Source: AC-56 sp963798705 (GTDB lineage Bacteria; Actinomycetota; Thermoleophilia; Solirubrobacterales; 70-9). From it: a DNA stretch of 64,000 nt. Where the stretch lies: the NCBI GenBank assembly GCA_963798705.1, contig CAWCTW010000003.1, positions 310,001 to 374,000 of the forward strand. The letters are read 5' to 3'. This document shows positions 52,396 to 60,982 of the stretch, in pieces. Under the pieces are notes generated by a model that did no database searches, was not told the DNA's origin, and worked only from the letters and a program-made list of their open reading frames with translations. The position numbers and the translations under genes were made by a program. Every line of letters starts with the position of its first letter. Positions within the stretch are counted from its first letter, which is position 1.

Positions 52396-53361
52396 ATGTC
52401 CCAGGGCCAGCCCCGGGCGAGCGGTCCCGAGATCGCCGTCGTGATCCCGACGCGCCGGCGTGAGACGAGGCTCGCGTTCGCGCTCGAGGCTCTCGCCGCC
52501 CAGCATTTGGACCGCTCGAGGTTCGAGGTCGTCGTGGTGCGCGACGGCGATGCCGCCGAGCCGCTGGCCCGAGCGCCGTCCGACCTGGCGGTCCGCTTTC
52601 TCACGCGCCCTGGCGTGGCCGGGCCAACCGCGAAGCGAAACGTCGGCTGGCGCGCGAGCACGGCGCCGCTGATCGCGTTCACCGACGACGACTGCCGCGC
52701 CCATCCGTCATGGCTTGAGGCACTCCTCGCCGCAGCCGGCGGGAGCGGATTCGTCCAGGGCCGCACCGAGCCCGACCCCGACGAGCGCCATCTCCTGCAT
52801 GGCTTCGCGCGCAGTCAGCAGATCGAGGCGCTGAGCGGCTGGTTCGAGACCTGCAACATGGCGTATCCGCGGGGGCTGCTCGAGCGGCTGGACGGGTTCG
52901 ACGAGTCGCTTCCCTTCGGTGGGGAGGACACCGATCTCGCGTATCGGGCGATGGAGGTGGGAGCCCAGCCGGCCTACGCTGCGGACGCGCTGTTGTGGCA
53001 TGCCGTGATGCACCGGTCCCTGCCGCGTGCTCTGCGCGAGGCGAGCTCGTGGCCGGAGATGGCCGGGGTGGTCGCGAAGCACCCCGAGCTGCGGCGGGCG
53101 CTCTATCTGGGCGCGTTCTGGCGTAAGTCACACGCGGCGCTGCTCCTGGCCGCAGCGGGGGCGCCGCTCGCCCGGCGCCACCCGGCGATCGCTCTCGCCG
53201 CGGCGCTCCCGTACCTGGAGCTCCGCGTCAACTGGCGGGCGCCGAGCGCCCGCCGGCTGGCCCGCCGGCTGGCGAACCTGCCCGCCTGGATCGCGATCGA
53301 CGCGATCGAGATCGCGTCGCGGCTCCCGACGGCCATCCGCAACCGCGCGTTCGTCATCTAG
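52396..53361 (+). CDS. Glycosyltransferase family 2, paralogue C
   Basis: This 321-aa GT2 has IAVVIPTRRR, AFTDDDCRAHP, FETCNMAYPRGLLERLDGFDE and GGEDTDLAYRA. The C-terminal third is hydrophobic and basic and ends AIRNRAFVI. It starts a run of closely spaced plus-strand genes (14 bases to the next, then four-base overlaps). Confidence 0.92.
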   Translation: MSQGQPRASGPEIAVVIPTRRRETRLAFALEALAAQHLDRSRFEVVVVRDGDAAEPLARAPSDLAVRFLTRPGVAGPTAKRNVGWRASTAPLIAFTDDDCRAHPSWLEALLAAAGGSGFVQGRTEPDPDERHLLHGFARSQQIEALSGWFETCNMAYPRGLLERLDGFDESLPFGGEDTDLAYRAMEVGAQPAYAADALLWHAVMHRSLPRALREASSWPEMAGVVAKHPELRRALYLGAFWRKSHAALLLAAAGAPLARRHPAIALAAALPYLELRVNWRAPSARRLARRLANLPAWIAIDAIEIASRLPTAIRNRAFVI

Positions 53362-53375
53362 GCCGGCACCCGACG

Positions 53376-54482
53376 ATGCGCATCGCCCTCCTCCATCCGA
53401 CCTACTGGCCCGAGGTGAGGCGCGGATCCGAGCGACTCGCGCACGATCTGGGCGCGACGCTGGTCGCGCGGGGCCACGAGGTGACCCTGCTGACGAGCCA
53501 CGACCGCGCGACCACGTACTCGATCGAGGACGGGATGCGGGTGATACGGGAGCGGCGGCCGCCGACCCCGCCCGGGGCGCACCTCTACGAGGACGACCTC
53601 GTGACCGTCCCCGGGACGATCCGACGGCTGGTGGGCGGGACCTTCGATCTGGCGCACGCGCTCCTTCCGGTCGAGGGCTGGGCGGCGTCGAGGGCCCGAC
53701 GGCTCGGTGGCCCACCGTATGTCCTCTCCGTCCACGGGATCCTGAACCGCGAGTACCTCGTCAACCGGCGGTACCGGATGGAGATGCTCAGGACGGCGAT
53801 GGCGGGCGCCGCCGCCACCTCGGTGCTGAGCGAAGCGGCCGCCGAGCCGTTCACGCGGTACGCGCTCGGCGACCCCGTCATCCTGCCGGGCGCAGTGGTG
53901 TGTGCCGACTACGAGGGCGAGAGCTCGCCGGCGGAGGCACCGACCCTGCTGTGCGCTGCGAGCCTGGGCGATCCGCGCAAGCGCGGGCCGCTTCTGATGG
54001 CGGCCTTCGCCCGCCTCCGCGAGGAGATACCGGACGCGCGGCTGGTGCTGGCGGGCGGGCAGGATCCTCATGGGGATCGCGCGGACGGCGATCGGCTGCC
54101 GGAGCGAGTCGAGACGATGGCCATCGACCGCACCGACGCCCTGGCTCGCGCTTACCGCTCCGCCTGGGCAACGGTCCTGCCGGCGATCGACGAGGCGTTC
54201 GGATTGGTCGTGCTCGAGTCGCTGGCGTCGGGGACCCCGGTTGTGGCGGCGCGTTCGGGCGCAAGCCCGGAGGTGGTCGGTGGCGACGGCACCGGACGAC
54301 TGTTCGAGCCCGACGACGAGGCCGACCTGGCACGGGCGATGGGCGCCGCCCTCGAGCTGTCGACGGATCCGGACTCGGCGGAGCGCTGCCGCGAGCAGGC
54401 TCGGCTCTACGACTGGGCCCGGGTGGTGGAGCGATACGAGGCCGCCTACGCGAGCGCGCTCGCCCCGGCAGGCGGCCCATGA
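53376..54482 (+). CDS. Glycosyltransferase family 4
   Basis: This 368-aa GT-B transferase has HPTYWPEVRRGSERLAHDL at the N-terminus, VLSVHGILN, and the donor site VLPAIDEAFGLVVLESLAS followed by GTPVVAARSGASPEV. The donor sugar is not determinable. It overlaps paralogue D by four bases. Confidence 0.93.
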   Translation: MRIALLHPTYWPEVRRGSERLAHDLGATLVARGHEVTLLTSHDRATTYSIEDGMRVIRERRPPTPPGAHLYEDDLVTVPGTIRRLVGGTFDLAHALLPVEGWAASRARRLGGPPYVLSVHGILNREYLVNRRYRMEMLRTAMAGAAATSVLSEAAAEPFTRYALGDPVILPGAVVCADYEGESSPAEAPTLLCAASLGDPRKRGPLLMAAFARLREEIPDARLVLAGGQDPHGDRADGDRLPERVETMAIDRTDALARAYRSAWATVLPAIDEAFGLVVLESLASGTPVVAARSGASPEVVGGDGTGRLFEPDDEADLARAMGAALELSTDPDSAERCREQARLYDWARVVERYEAAYASALAPAGGP

Positions 54483-55453
54483 GGCGGCGGCCGAGCTCTG
54501 CCCGGCAGCCCGGGGTAGAGCCGGTGGTGAGCGTGGTCGTGCCGGCGCGCAACGCCGCTGCCACGCTCGGCGACACGCTGGCCGCGGTCGCCTCTCAGGA
54601 CCTGTCCGATCCCTACGAGGTGATCGTGGTGGACGACGCCTCCGACGACGAGACGGCCGCCGTGGCCGAGGCATCCGCCGCACCGGTGCGCCTGGTGCGC
54701 TCGGAGGGGCGGGGCCCAGGCCCGGCCCGAAACGCCGGAGCGTCGGTGAGTCGCGGAGCCGTGCTGGCGTTCACCGACGCGGACTGCAGGCCGCGTCCGG
54801 ACTGGCTGCGGGCGGGCCTCGCCGGGCTGGCGGATGCCGATCTCGTCCAGGGCCGCGTCGCCCCGGATCCCGAAGCGCGCCTCGGGCCCTTCGACCGCAC
54901 AGTGTGGGTGGTGGAGGAGTCCGGCCTCTACGAGACGGCCAACCTCTTCATCCTTCGCGATCTGTTCGAGCGTCTCGGCGGGTTCGAGGATTTCCTGGGT
55001 GCGCGGATCGGCAAGCCGCTCGCCGAGGACGTCTGGCTCGGCTGGCGCGCCCGGCGAGCGGGGGCCGTGTCGGCTTTCAGCTCCGATGCCCGGGTGGACC
55101 ATGCGGTGCTTCCCCGCGGGGCGGCGGGGTACGTCGGCGAGCGCCTCCGCCTCGTCTATTTCCCGGCGATCGCCCGCCGGGTGCCGGAGCTTCGCCGGAG
55201 CCTGTTCTTCGGTCGCCTGTTTCTCACGCGGCGCTCGGCGGCGCTGGACCTGGCGGTGGCGGGGATCGCGGCGGCGATCGCGAAGCGCTCGCCGCTGCCG
55301 CTCGTGGCCGCCGCGCCATACGCGGTCAGCATGGCTCGCTACGGGCGGCGCTGGCGCTCGCCGCGCGTGGCCGGCGTCGAGGTGGCGGCGGACGCCGTCG
55401 GCCTCGCGGCGCTCATGTGGGGAAGCCTTCGCAGCCGCTCGCCGGTGCTGTGA
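54479..55453 (+). CDS. Glycosyltransferase family 2, paralogue D
   Basis: This 324-aa GT2 has VSVVVPARNA, VVDDASDDET, AFTDADCRPRP, YETANLFILRDLFERLGGFED and LAEDVWLGWRA. It ends SLRSRSPVL. ATG 54479 overlaps the preceding GT4 stop, and the next gene overlaps its stop. It has TAN instead of TCN, so it has diverged most from paralogues A-C. Confidence 0.92.
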   Translation: MRRRPSSARQPGVEPVVSVVVPARNAAATLGDTLAAVASQDLSDPYEVIVVDDASDDETAAVAEASAAPVRLVRSEGRGPGPARNAGASVSRGAVLAFTDADCRPRPDWLRAGLAGLADADLVQGRVAPDPEARLGPFDRTVWVVEESGLYETANLFILRDLFERLGGFEDFLGARIGKPLAEDVWLGWRARRAGAVSAFSSDARVDHAVLPRGAAGYVGERLRLVYFPAIARRVPELRRSLFFGRLFLTRRSAALDLAVAGIAAAIAKRSPLPLVAAAPYAVSMARYGRRWRSPRVAGVEVAADAVGLAALMWGSLRSRSPVL

Positions 55454-56670
55454 ACGGGGCGCGCCGGATGCGGATCCTCACGGTGGGAAACATGTACCCG
55501 CCCCACCACCTTGGGGGGTATGAGCTGATGTGGCGGGCGGCGGTGGAGGAGCTTCGCTCGGCCGGGCACATTGTCCGGGTGCTGACGAGCGACTACCGGT
55601 CGCCCGGCGCGACGCTCGATCGTGCGGACCACGGGGACATTCGCCGTGACCTGTGGTGGTACTGGCGGGATCACGAGTTCCCGCGGCTCTCGTTTCGCGA
55701 GCGGATCGCGCTCGAGCGCCACAACGCCGGCGTCCTCACGCGGAACCTCGACGAGGTCGAGCCCGACGTCGTGAGCTGGTGGGCGATGGGCGGGATGTCG
55801 CTGTCCCTGATCGCGAGGGTGCGCGCGTCGGCCACGCCCGCGGTCGGGTTCGTCCATGACGACTGGCTGCTGTACGGGTCCAAGGTCGACGCGTGGCAGC
55901 GGGCGCTCACCCGCTTGGGGCCCGCCGGCCGGCCTCTCGCTGCCGTCGCGGGGGCGCCGGCGGCCGGGGACCTCGGGGCGGCGGCCCGGTGGGTCTTCGT
56001 CAGCGAGACGTGCAGGGCTCGCGCGGCGGAGCGCTGGACGATGCCCGACACCGCGATCGCGCACTCGGGAGTGGACACCACGCTGTTCCGGCCGGCGCGG
56101 GAGAAGCGTGGGTGGCACGGCCGGCTGCTCTACGTCGGCCGGATCGACTCGCGCAAGGGGATCGAGACAGCGATTCGCGCTCTGGGCCACCTGCCGGACG
56201 CCACGCTGACGGTGGCGGGCTCCGGGGACGACGCGTACCTCGGGCGATTGCAGGCGATCGCGCGCGAGTGCGACGTCCAGGACCGCACCGTGTTTCGTGG
56301 GGGCGCGGCGCGCGAAGATCTGCCCGCGATCTACGCGGAGGCCGATGCCGCCCTCTTCCCGGTGCAGTGGGAGGAGCCGTGGGGCCTCGTGCCGCTCGAG
56401 GCGATGGCCGTGGGCATCCCCGTGGTCGCCACCGGTCGGGGCGGATCGGGTGAGTTCCTGCGCGACGGCGGCAACTGCCTCGTCTACCGGCCTGCCGAGG
56501 ACCCCGAGGCGCTCGCGGCGGCAGTTAGCCGCCTCGCCGACCACGCGGAGCTGCGCGGGACGCTGCGCGATGGGGGATTCTCCACCGCGGCGCTGCACGA
56601 TGAGGAAGCGTTCCGGAGGGCCGCGGTAGAGCAGCACTCGCTGGCTGTGGAACGATTCCCGACGACGTGA
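55450..56670 (+). CDS. Glycosyltransferase family 4
   Basis: This 406-aa GT-B transferase has MYPPHHLGGYELMWR, GFVHDDWLLYG, LLYVGRIDSRKGIET and the donor site ALFPVQWEEPWGLVPLEAMA. GTG 55450 overlaps the previous stop; ATG 55468 is a close alternative. It overlaps the TylF-like methyltransferase by four bases. Confidence 0.93.
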   Translation: MNGARRMRILTVGNMYPPHHLGGYELMWRAAVEELRSAGHIVRVLTSDYRSPGATLDRADHGDIRRDLWWYWRDHEFPRLSFRERIALERHNAGVLTRNLDEVEPDVVSWWAMGGMSLSLIARVRASATPAVGFVHDDWLLYGSKVDAWQRALTRLGPAGRPLAAVAGAPAAGDLGAAARWVFVSETCRARAAERWTMPDTAIAHSGVDTTLFRPAREKRGWHGRLLYVGRIDSRKGIETAIRALGHLPDATLTVAGSGDDAYLGRLQAIARECDVQDRTVFRGGAAREDLPAIYAEADAALFPVQWEEPWGLVPLEAMAVGIPVVATGRGGSGEFLRDGGNCLVYRPAEDPEALAAAVSRLADHAELRGTLRDGGFSTAALHDEEAFRRAAVEQHSLAVERFPTT

Positions 56671-57440
56671 CGAGCCCCTTAGTCAGAGCCTGGAGCCGGA
56701 TGCGTGGCAGAGCGCCACGGCGTCCGGCGGTGCCGCCGGATCGCGGACTCGATTTCGCGGACGAGGGCGATCGCCGCATAATCGAGCGGGTCCTTCCTCT
56801 GACCCTCACCGGGGCGACCCGCGTGCAGGCGCTGATCGACGCGGTTCGCTATTGCGAATCGCGCGAAATCCGCGGATCGTTCGCCGAATGCGGCGTGTGG
56901 CGCGGGGGGTCCATCCTCGCCATGATCCTGGCGCTTCAGGACATGGCGGCTGAGGAGCGGGACATCTATCTCTACGACACATTCGAGGGGATGACCGAGC
57001 CCACCGAGCACGACGTCTCGTCGATCGACCCGCCGGCGCTCGCGACGTGGAGCCAGGCCGAAGACGAGGGAACGCGTGCCTGGCCCTACCTGTTCGACCC
57101 CGAGACGTTCAACGAGGACGTGGTGCTCGAAACCCTAGGCGCCACCGGGTATCCCGAGGAGCGACTCCACCTCGTTGCCGGCACGGTCGAGCAGACGCTG
57201 CCGGACCGTGCGCCGGACGAGATAGCGCTCCTTCGCCTGGACACGGACTGGTACGAGTCCACGCGCCACGAGCTGACTCACCTCTATCCGCGACTCGTCG
57301 CAGGCGGCGTGCTGATAGTGGACGATTACGGGCACTGGGAGGGCGCGCGCCGGGCCGTCGACGAGTACTTCGCCGAGCATGCCAGGCCGCTCCTGATGAG
57401 CCGGATCGACTATACGGGCCGGATCGCCGTCAAGCACTGA
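56667..57440 (+). CDS. TylF/MycF-type O-methyltransferase
   Basis: This 257-aa methyltransferase of the macrocin O-methyltransferase family methylates hydroxyls of (deoxy)sugars. It has GSFAECGVWRGGSILAMI (SAM site), YLYDTFEGMTEPTEHD, LLRLDTDWYESTRHEL and GGVLIVDDYGHWEGAR with the metal-binding Asp pair. GTG 56667 overlaps the GT4 stop. Its end overlaps the convergent GT8 gene by 11 bases. Confidence 0.92.
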   Translation: MTSPLVRAWSRMRGRAPRRPAVPPDRGLDFADEGDRRIIERVLPLTLTGATRVQALIDAVRYCESREIRGSFAECGVWRGGSILAMILALQDMAAEERDIYLYDTFEGMTEPTEHDVSSIDPPALATWSQAEDEGTRAWPYLFDPETFNEDVVLETLGATGYPEERLHLVAGTVEQTLPDRAPDEIALLRLDTDWYESTRHELTHLYPRLVAGGVLIVDDYGHWEGARRAVDEYFAEHARPLLMSRIDYTGRIAVKH

Positions 57441-58356
57441 CCGGGCGCTCACCCCGGTCGCCGTGGCGATGCAGCACGTCCCGAGCGACGCGCCGCAGCA
57501 TGTTCCGCGGCGTCCGGCCCTCGATTCGGCAACGCGGCCATGGCGTCCGGCGCCGGTGCTCGAAGTACAACTCGCGCATCGGGCTCTCGCATCCGTAGTG
57601 CCATGGCTTGTTGATCGTGGGGCCCTCGAAGTGGCGAATGGCGCACCGCTCACGAGCCTCCGTGACCGCCTCCGCGCCGAAGACGTCAGCGGCCCAGGGG
57701 AACTGCAGGATGCTGTTCATGGAGTTCCAGCGTGGATGAAGGTGGACGCGCCGCGGGCCCAGCACCACGTTCAAGGTGTCCTGGTCGGGCCACGCCAGCT
57801 CCGGCGCGTGGTCGGCGGCGTAGTCGAACAGGGCTCGGGCGGCGTCGTCGGCCCGCATGAGCTCCAGGTTCATCAGCACGACGCCGCTGTTGAAGTAGTC
57901 GGTGGGCTCGATCCCGAGCTCCACGGGGCGCTGGGCGTGGCGGCGCATGTAGAACAGGTTGGTGACCGCGGCGACGTAGCGGCCGGACAGGTCGATCTCC
58001 CACAGGGGCTCCAGCGAGTCGAGCACCAGCGTGTCGACGTCCAGGTAGAGGACCCGATCGACGCCGGGGAGGAGCTCGGGAAGGAAGATCCGGTACCACA
58101 TCGCCGAGGTCACGAAGTCCATCTGCGGCAGTCCTGCGATGCGCTTGTCGGGGATCTCCCAGAACGAGATCGCGGCCCCGGTCCGCTCGACCATCTCGCG
58201 GATCATCCGCGCCGAGCGGTCCGGGAAGGCGGGGCCGTGGAGGTAGTGGATTCGAAGGTCGCTCGTCCCGCTCCGGACGATCACCGAATGCAGCATCGCT
58301 GCGCTGTGCGGCGCGTACGCCTCGTCGGCCGCACACGCGATGTGCAGGGTCGTCAT
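57430..58356 (-). CDS. Glycosyltransferase family 8
   Basis: This 308-aa GT8 (LgtC/glycogenin-like, retaining, Mn-dependent) has the DxD motif in VLYLDVDTLVLDSLEPLW, then YFNSGVVLMNLELMR, PDQDTLNVV and IRHFEGPTINKPW. It is the last gene of the minus-strand unit FkbM - sugar methyltransferase - GT8, with an ATGA overlap. Confidence 0.92.
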   Translation of the reverse strand: MTTLHIACAADEAYAPHSAAMLHSVIVRSGTSDLRIHYLHGPAFPDRSARMIREMVERTGAAISFWEIPDKRIAGLPQMDFVTSAMWYRIFLPELLPGVDRVLYLDVDTLVLDSLEPLWEIDLSGRYVAAVTNLFYMRRHAQRPVELGIEPTDYFNSGVVLMNLELMRADDAARALFDYAADHAPELAWPDQDTLNVVLGPRRVHLHPRWNSMNSILQFPWAADVFGAEAVTEARERCAIRHFEGPTINKPWHYGCESPMRELYFEHRRRTPWPRCRIEGRTPRNMLRRVARDVLHRHGDRGERPVSA

Positions 58357-59387
58357 CCCCCGTCCTCGAGGCCGAATAGGTGAAAGTGATCCACCAGGGG
58401 GACCAGCTCGCGGACGGCTGGGTCCTCGACCACGGGCCGGCGCAGCAGCAGGCTGTACCCGGCCTCCTTGAGCAGGGGCGCGAAGTCCAATCGCCGTCCG
58501 TCGGTCTCGAGGCTGAGCAGATCCGTGGGCTCGTTGGGCACAATCAGGAGCCTGGGGACCCGGAGCTCCCGCAGCCGATCCACCCACCAGCCGATGGCCG
58601 CCAGCGTGCACTCGGAGAAGGAATGGACGTTCAGCGCGAGGTCGAATCGGCCGGGGCCGAGCTCGTCCACGGCGTCCAGGCTCATGACCCGTGCGGGCGG
58701 AGCGCAACCGCGGTGGCGCAGGTAGTACTCGGACAGGAAGGTCGACTCCGGAACCGCGTCGAGGCAGCAGTAATCGGAGAGGCCCGGGTACGCCTCGGTC
58801 ATGCGGTGCGCCAGGCGCCCATAGCCCGCTCCGACGTCCAGTACCGAGAAGCTCTCCCGATGCGACAGCCCGAGCTCGCGCTCGAGGAAGGCGATCTCGT
58901 TCACCGACTCGAGCAGATCCCGGCTGAAGCGGCCGTAACCCGGATAGTCGTAGGTCCAGCAGCCGAAGGCTCCGTCCTCCGTCAGCCGGTCCAGTAGGCC
59001 GAGCTCGTCGCGCTCGGCCACGTACCGCATGAGCACGAAGTACTTGAGCCTTGTGATGCGCGGCAGCTCGCGGTAGTGCCACGTGATGAGGGTCTCTCCC
59101 CTGAAGTAGCGCAGGTCGAGGAACGCGTCGATCGACTCGCGCTGCCAGCGCGAGCCGTCGGAAGCCGGGAGGTCGAGAGCAGCGTACGTGGTGCGGAGCT
59201 CCCGCAGGCGGGGGTTGCTCTCCGTCAGCTCCTCCGCGGCGCTCGGGGGCAGCGGAACGCTCGAGTCGTAGTACTCGGTGAGATAACGCTGGTCCTCGGG
59301 TGTGAGCCGCAGAGGATCTCGGCCGGCCCGCCCCCTGACCCCGCCAATCATCCGCCGCAGGCGGCCAACCTGTGGGCGCCCGCTCAT
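58353..59387 (-). CDS. Putative sugar O-methyltransferase
   Basis: This 344-aa protein has SAM motif SVLDVGAGYGRLAHRM about residue 175, then YCCLDAVPESTFL, FDLALNVHSFSECT and LLIVPNEP. This pattern fits the NanM-like putative sugar O-methyltransferases of polysaccharide loci. ATG 59387 overlaps the FkbM stop by four bases; the open frame upstream is a shadow. Confidence 0.8.
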   Translation of the reverse strand: MSGRPQVGRLRRMIGGVRGRAGRDPLRLTPEDQRYLTEYYDSSVPLPPSAAEELTESNPRLRELRTTYAALDLPASDGSRWQRESIDAFLDLRYFRGETLITWHYRELPRITRLKYFVLMRYVAERDELGLLDRLTEDGAFGCWTYDYPGYGRFSRDLLESVNEIAFLERELGLSHRESFSVLDVGAGYGRLAHRMTEAYPGLSDYCCLDAVPESTFLSEYYLRHRGCAPPARVMSLDAVDELGPGRFDLALNVHSFSECTLAAIGWWVDRLRELRVPRLLIVPNEPTDLLSLETDGRRLDFAPLLKEAGYSLLLRRPVVEDPAVRELVPLVDHFHLFGLEDGG

Positions 59388-60187
59388 GCCGGCTCGTCGC
59401 TGGCCGCGACTCCCGGCACCGCGGGTCGGAGGCCGCGCCACACCGCGCTCAGCCGATCGCCGAGGCCGGTGTCGAGGCACCAGGTGTCGAAGCCCTCCTC
59501 CATCGTCTCGTAACCGTGCTCCCGGACGCGCCCCGCGCACCGCGACCTCTCATGCGGATCGAGGTGATAGTGCTCGTACACGATCAGGCGCGGATGGCGC
59601 GCCGCGAGATCGATGCTCTCGACGATCTGCGCGTCGTATCCCTCGGTGTCGATGAGCACGAGGTCGAGCCGCGAGATTCGGTGCTTGCGGCACAGTGACT
59701 CGAAGGTCAGCGAGGGCACCTCGGCCCGGACCACCCGACCCTCGATGTCCGGGATGTGCGTCGCGTGACCGGCGACGACCTCACGTGAGAAGGAGCCGAT
59801 CCCGTCGTACCAGCCCGGGAGCTCGTCGCGCTCGGCAAGGCCCGCCTCGCGCAGGTGGTAGAAGGGGAGGGTCCCGTCCCGGTCCGCGATCGCGGCGTTC
59901 TCGAGCTCCACGCGCTCGAGCGAACCGTAGTTACGGCGCAGTCGCTCGAACACGTAAGGGACGGGCTCCACCATGACGCCGCGCCAGGTTCGCTCGAGGA
60001 TGAACGGACGCAGGAAGTCGTGCTGCACGCCGTCGTTCGAGCCGATCTCGACGAAGAATGCCTCGGGATAGGTCTCCGCGAACGCCCGGATCAGCCGCCT
60101 GCCGGCGAGCCTCCGCGACAGCCTCCGGAACCGGAGCGCCCGCCAGGCCCGGCGCGGAGACAGTGCCGTGTGGATCGGCGAAGCCAT
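59384..60187 (-). CDS. FkbM-family methyltransferase
   Basis: This 267-aa methyltransferase has FFVEIGSNDGVQHDFL, GVMVEPVPYVFERLRRNY, and LDLVLIDTEGYDAQIVESID, the FkbM hallmarks. FkbM proteins methylate sugar or polyketide oxygen atoms. It is the first gene of the minus-strand unit and starts only 26 bases from the divergent CmoB-like gene. Confidence 0.93.
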   Translation of the reverse strand: MASPIHTALSPRRAWRALRFRRLSRRLAGRRLIRAFAETYPEAFFVEIGSNDGVQHDFLRPFILERTWRGVMVEPVPYVFERLRRNYGSLERVELENAAIADRDGTLPFYHLREAGLAERDELPGWYDGIGSFSREVVAGHATHIPDIEGRVVRAEVPSLTFESLCRKHRISRLDLVLIDTEGYDAQIVESIDLAARHPRLIVYEHYHLDPHERSRCAGRVREHGYETMEEGFDTWCLDTGLGDRLSAVWRGLRPAVPGVAASDEPA

Positions 60188-60205
60188 GCTTGCGTACGCG
60201 TAAGC
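60188..60205. promoter_or_regulatory. Palindrome in a 26-bp divergent gap
   Basis: GCTTGCGTACGCGTAAGC holds an 8-bp palindrome (GCGTACGC) inside imperfectly spaced GCTT/AAGC arms. It fills most of the space between two divergent start codons, so a protein bound here could control both. Confidence 0.35.
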
Positions 60206-60213
60206 TTCTCACC

Positions 60214-60981
60214 GTGCCGCCCGACAAGGTTGCCCAGCGGACGGGAGTGGCCGGCGAGGCGGACGCGCTCGCACGGGTGCGCGAGCGGCTCGACGACATC
60301 GGCTGGTACCACACGCAGGAGCTGGGGCCCGGGCTCGTCACGCCCGGCATGTTCGACCTGCGGCCATTCGTCGACCGCTACGGGATCCCCGAGGACCTGT
60401 CCGGCATGCGGGCTCTCGACATCGGCACCTTCGAGGGTTTCTGGGCGTTCGAGCTGGAGCGCCGAGGCGCCCGAGTCACCGCGATCGACGTCGACAGCAT
60501 CCAGGACCTCGACTGGCCGCCGCGACTGAGACCGTCCACCGATGACCGTCGCGGCGAGGGATTCGAGCTGGCCAAGGCGGCGCTGGGAAGCTCGGTGGAG
60601 CGGATCGGCATGTCGGTCTACGAGGCGACCCCCGATGCGCTTGGCGGCAGGTTCGACCTGGTTTTCTGCGGCTCCGTCCTCATCCACCTGCGCGACCCGA
60701 TGCTGGCCCTGGAGCGCGTGGCAGGCGTGTGCGGGGGCAGGCTGATCCTCGCGGAGGAGTACAGCCGCAAGCTCGAGCTGCTGCCGTTCCGGGCCGCGGA
60801 GTTTCGTGGCGAGACCCCGTGGAGCACCTGGTGGCGGCCGTCGAGCCGGGCGTGGCTCTCCATGGCGCGCACGGCCGGCTTCGAGGGTGTGCACCGCCAC
60901 GCCCGCTTCAACATGCGCTTTCGCGCGATGCGGAAGGTGGTGCCGCACGTGGTGCTCCACGCCCGCGGCCCCGCGCCCTGA
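60214..60981 (+). CDS. CmoB-like (DUF1698) SAM-dependent methyltransferase
   Basis: This protein of about 255 aa has IGWYHTQELGPGLVTPGMFD, then MRALDIGTFEGFWAFELERR, ITAIDVDS-type acidic loop (VTAIDVDSIQDLDWP), and FDLVFCGSVLIHLRDPMLAL. These match the CmoB/DUF1698 group; stand-alone copies in glycan loci probably methylate sugars. GTG 60214 is used; TTG 60190 is an alternative. It ends two bases before the flippase start. Confidence 0.87.
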   Translation: MPPDKVAQRTGVAGEADALARVRERLDDIGWYHTQELGPGLVTPGMFDLRPFVDRYGIPEDLSGMRALDIGTFEGFWAFELERRGARVTAIDVDSIQDLDWPPRLRPSTDDRRGEGFELAKAALGSSVERIGMSVYEATPDALGGRFDLVFCGSVLIHLRDPMLALERVAGVCGGRLILAEEYSRKLELLPFRAAEFRGETPWSTWWRPSSRAWLSMARTAGFEGVHRHARFNMRFRAMRKVVPHVVLHARGPAP

Positions 60982-60982
60982 G

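Noticed and set aside
53027..54478. Apparent 808-aa fusion running into GT2 paralogue D
   Set aside because: The first 480 residues are low-complexity, Arg/Gly-rich and lie in the wrong frame of two good genes; the real start is ATG 54479 with a four-base overlap.
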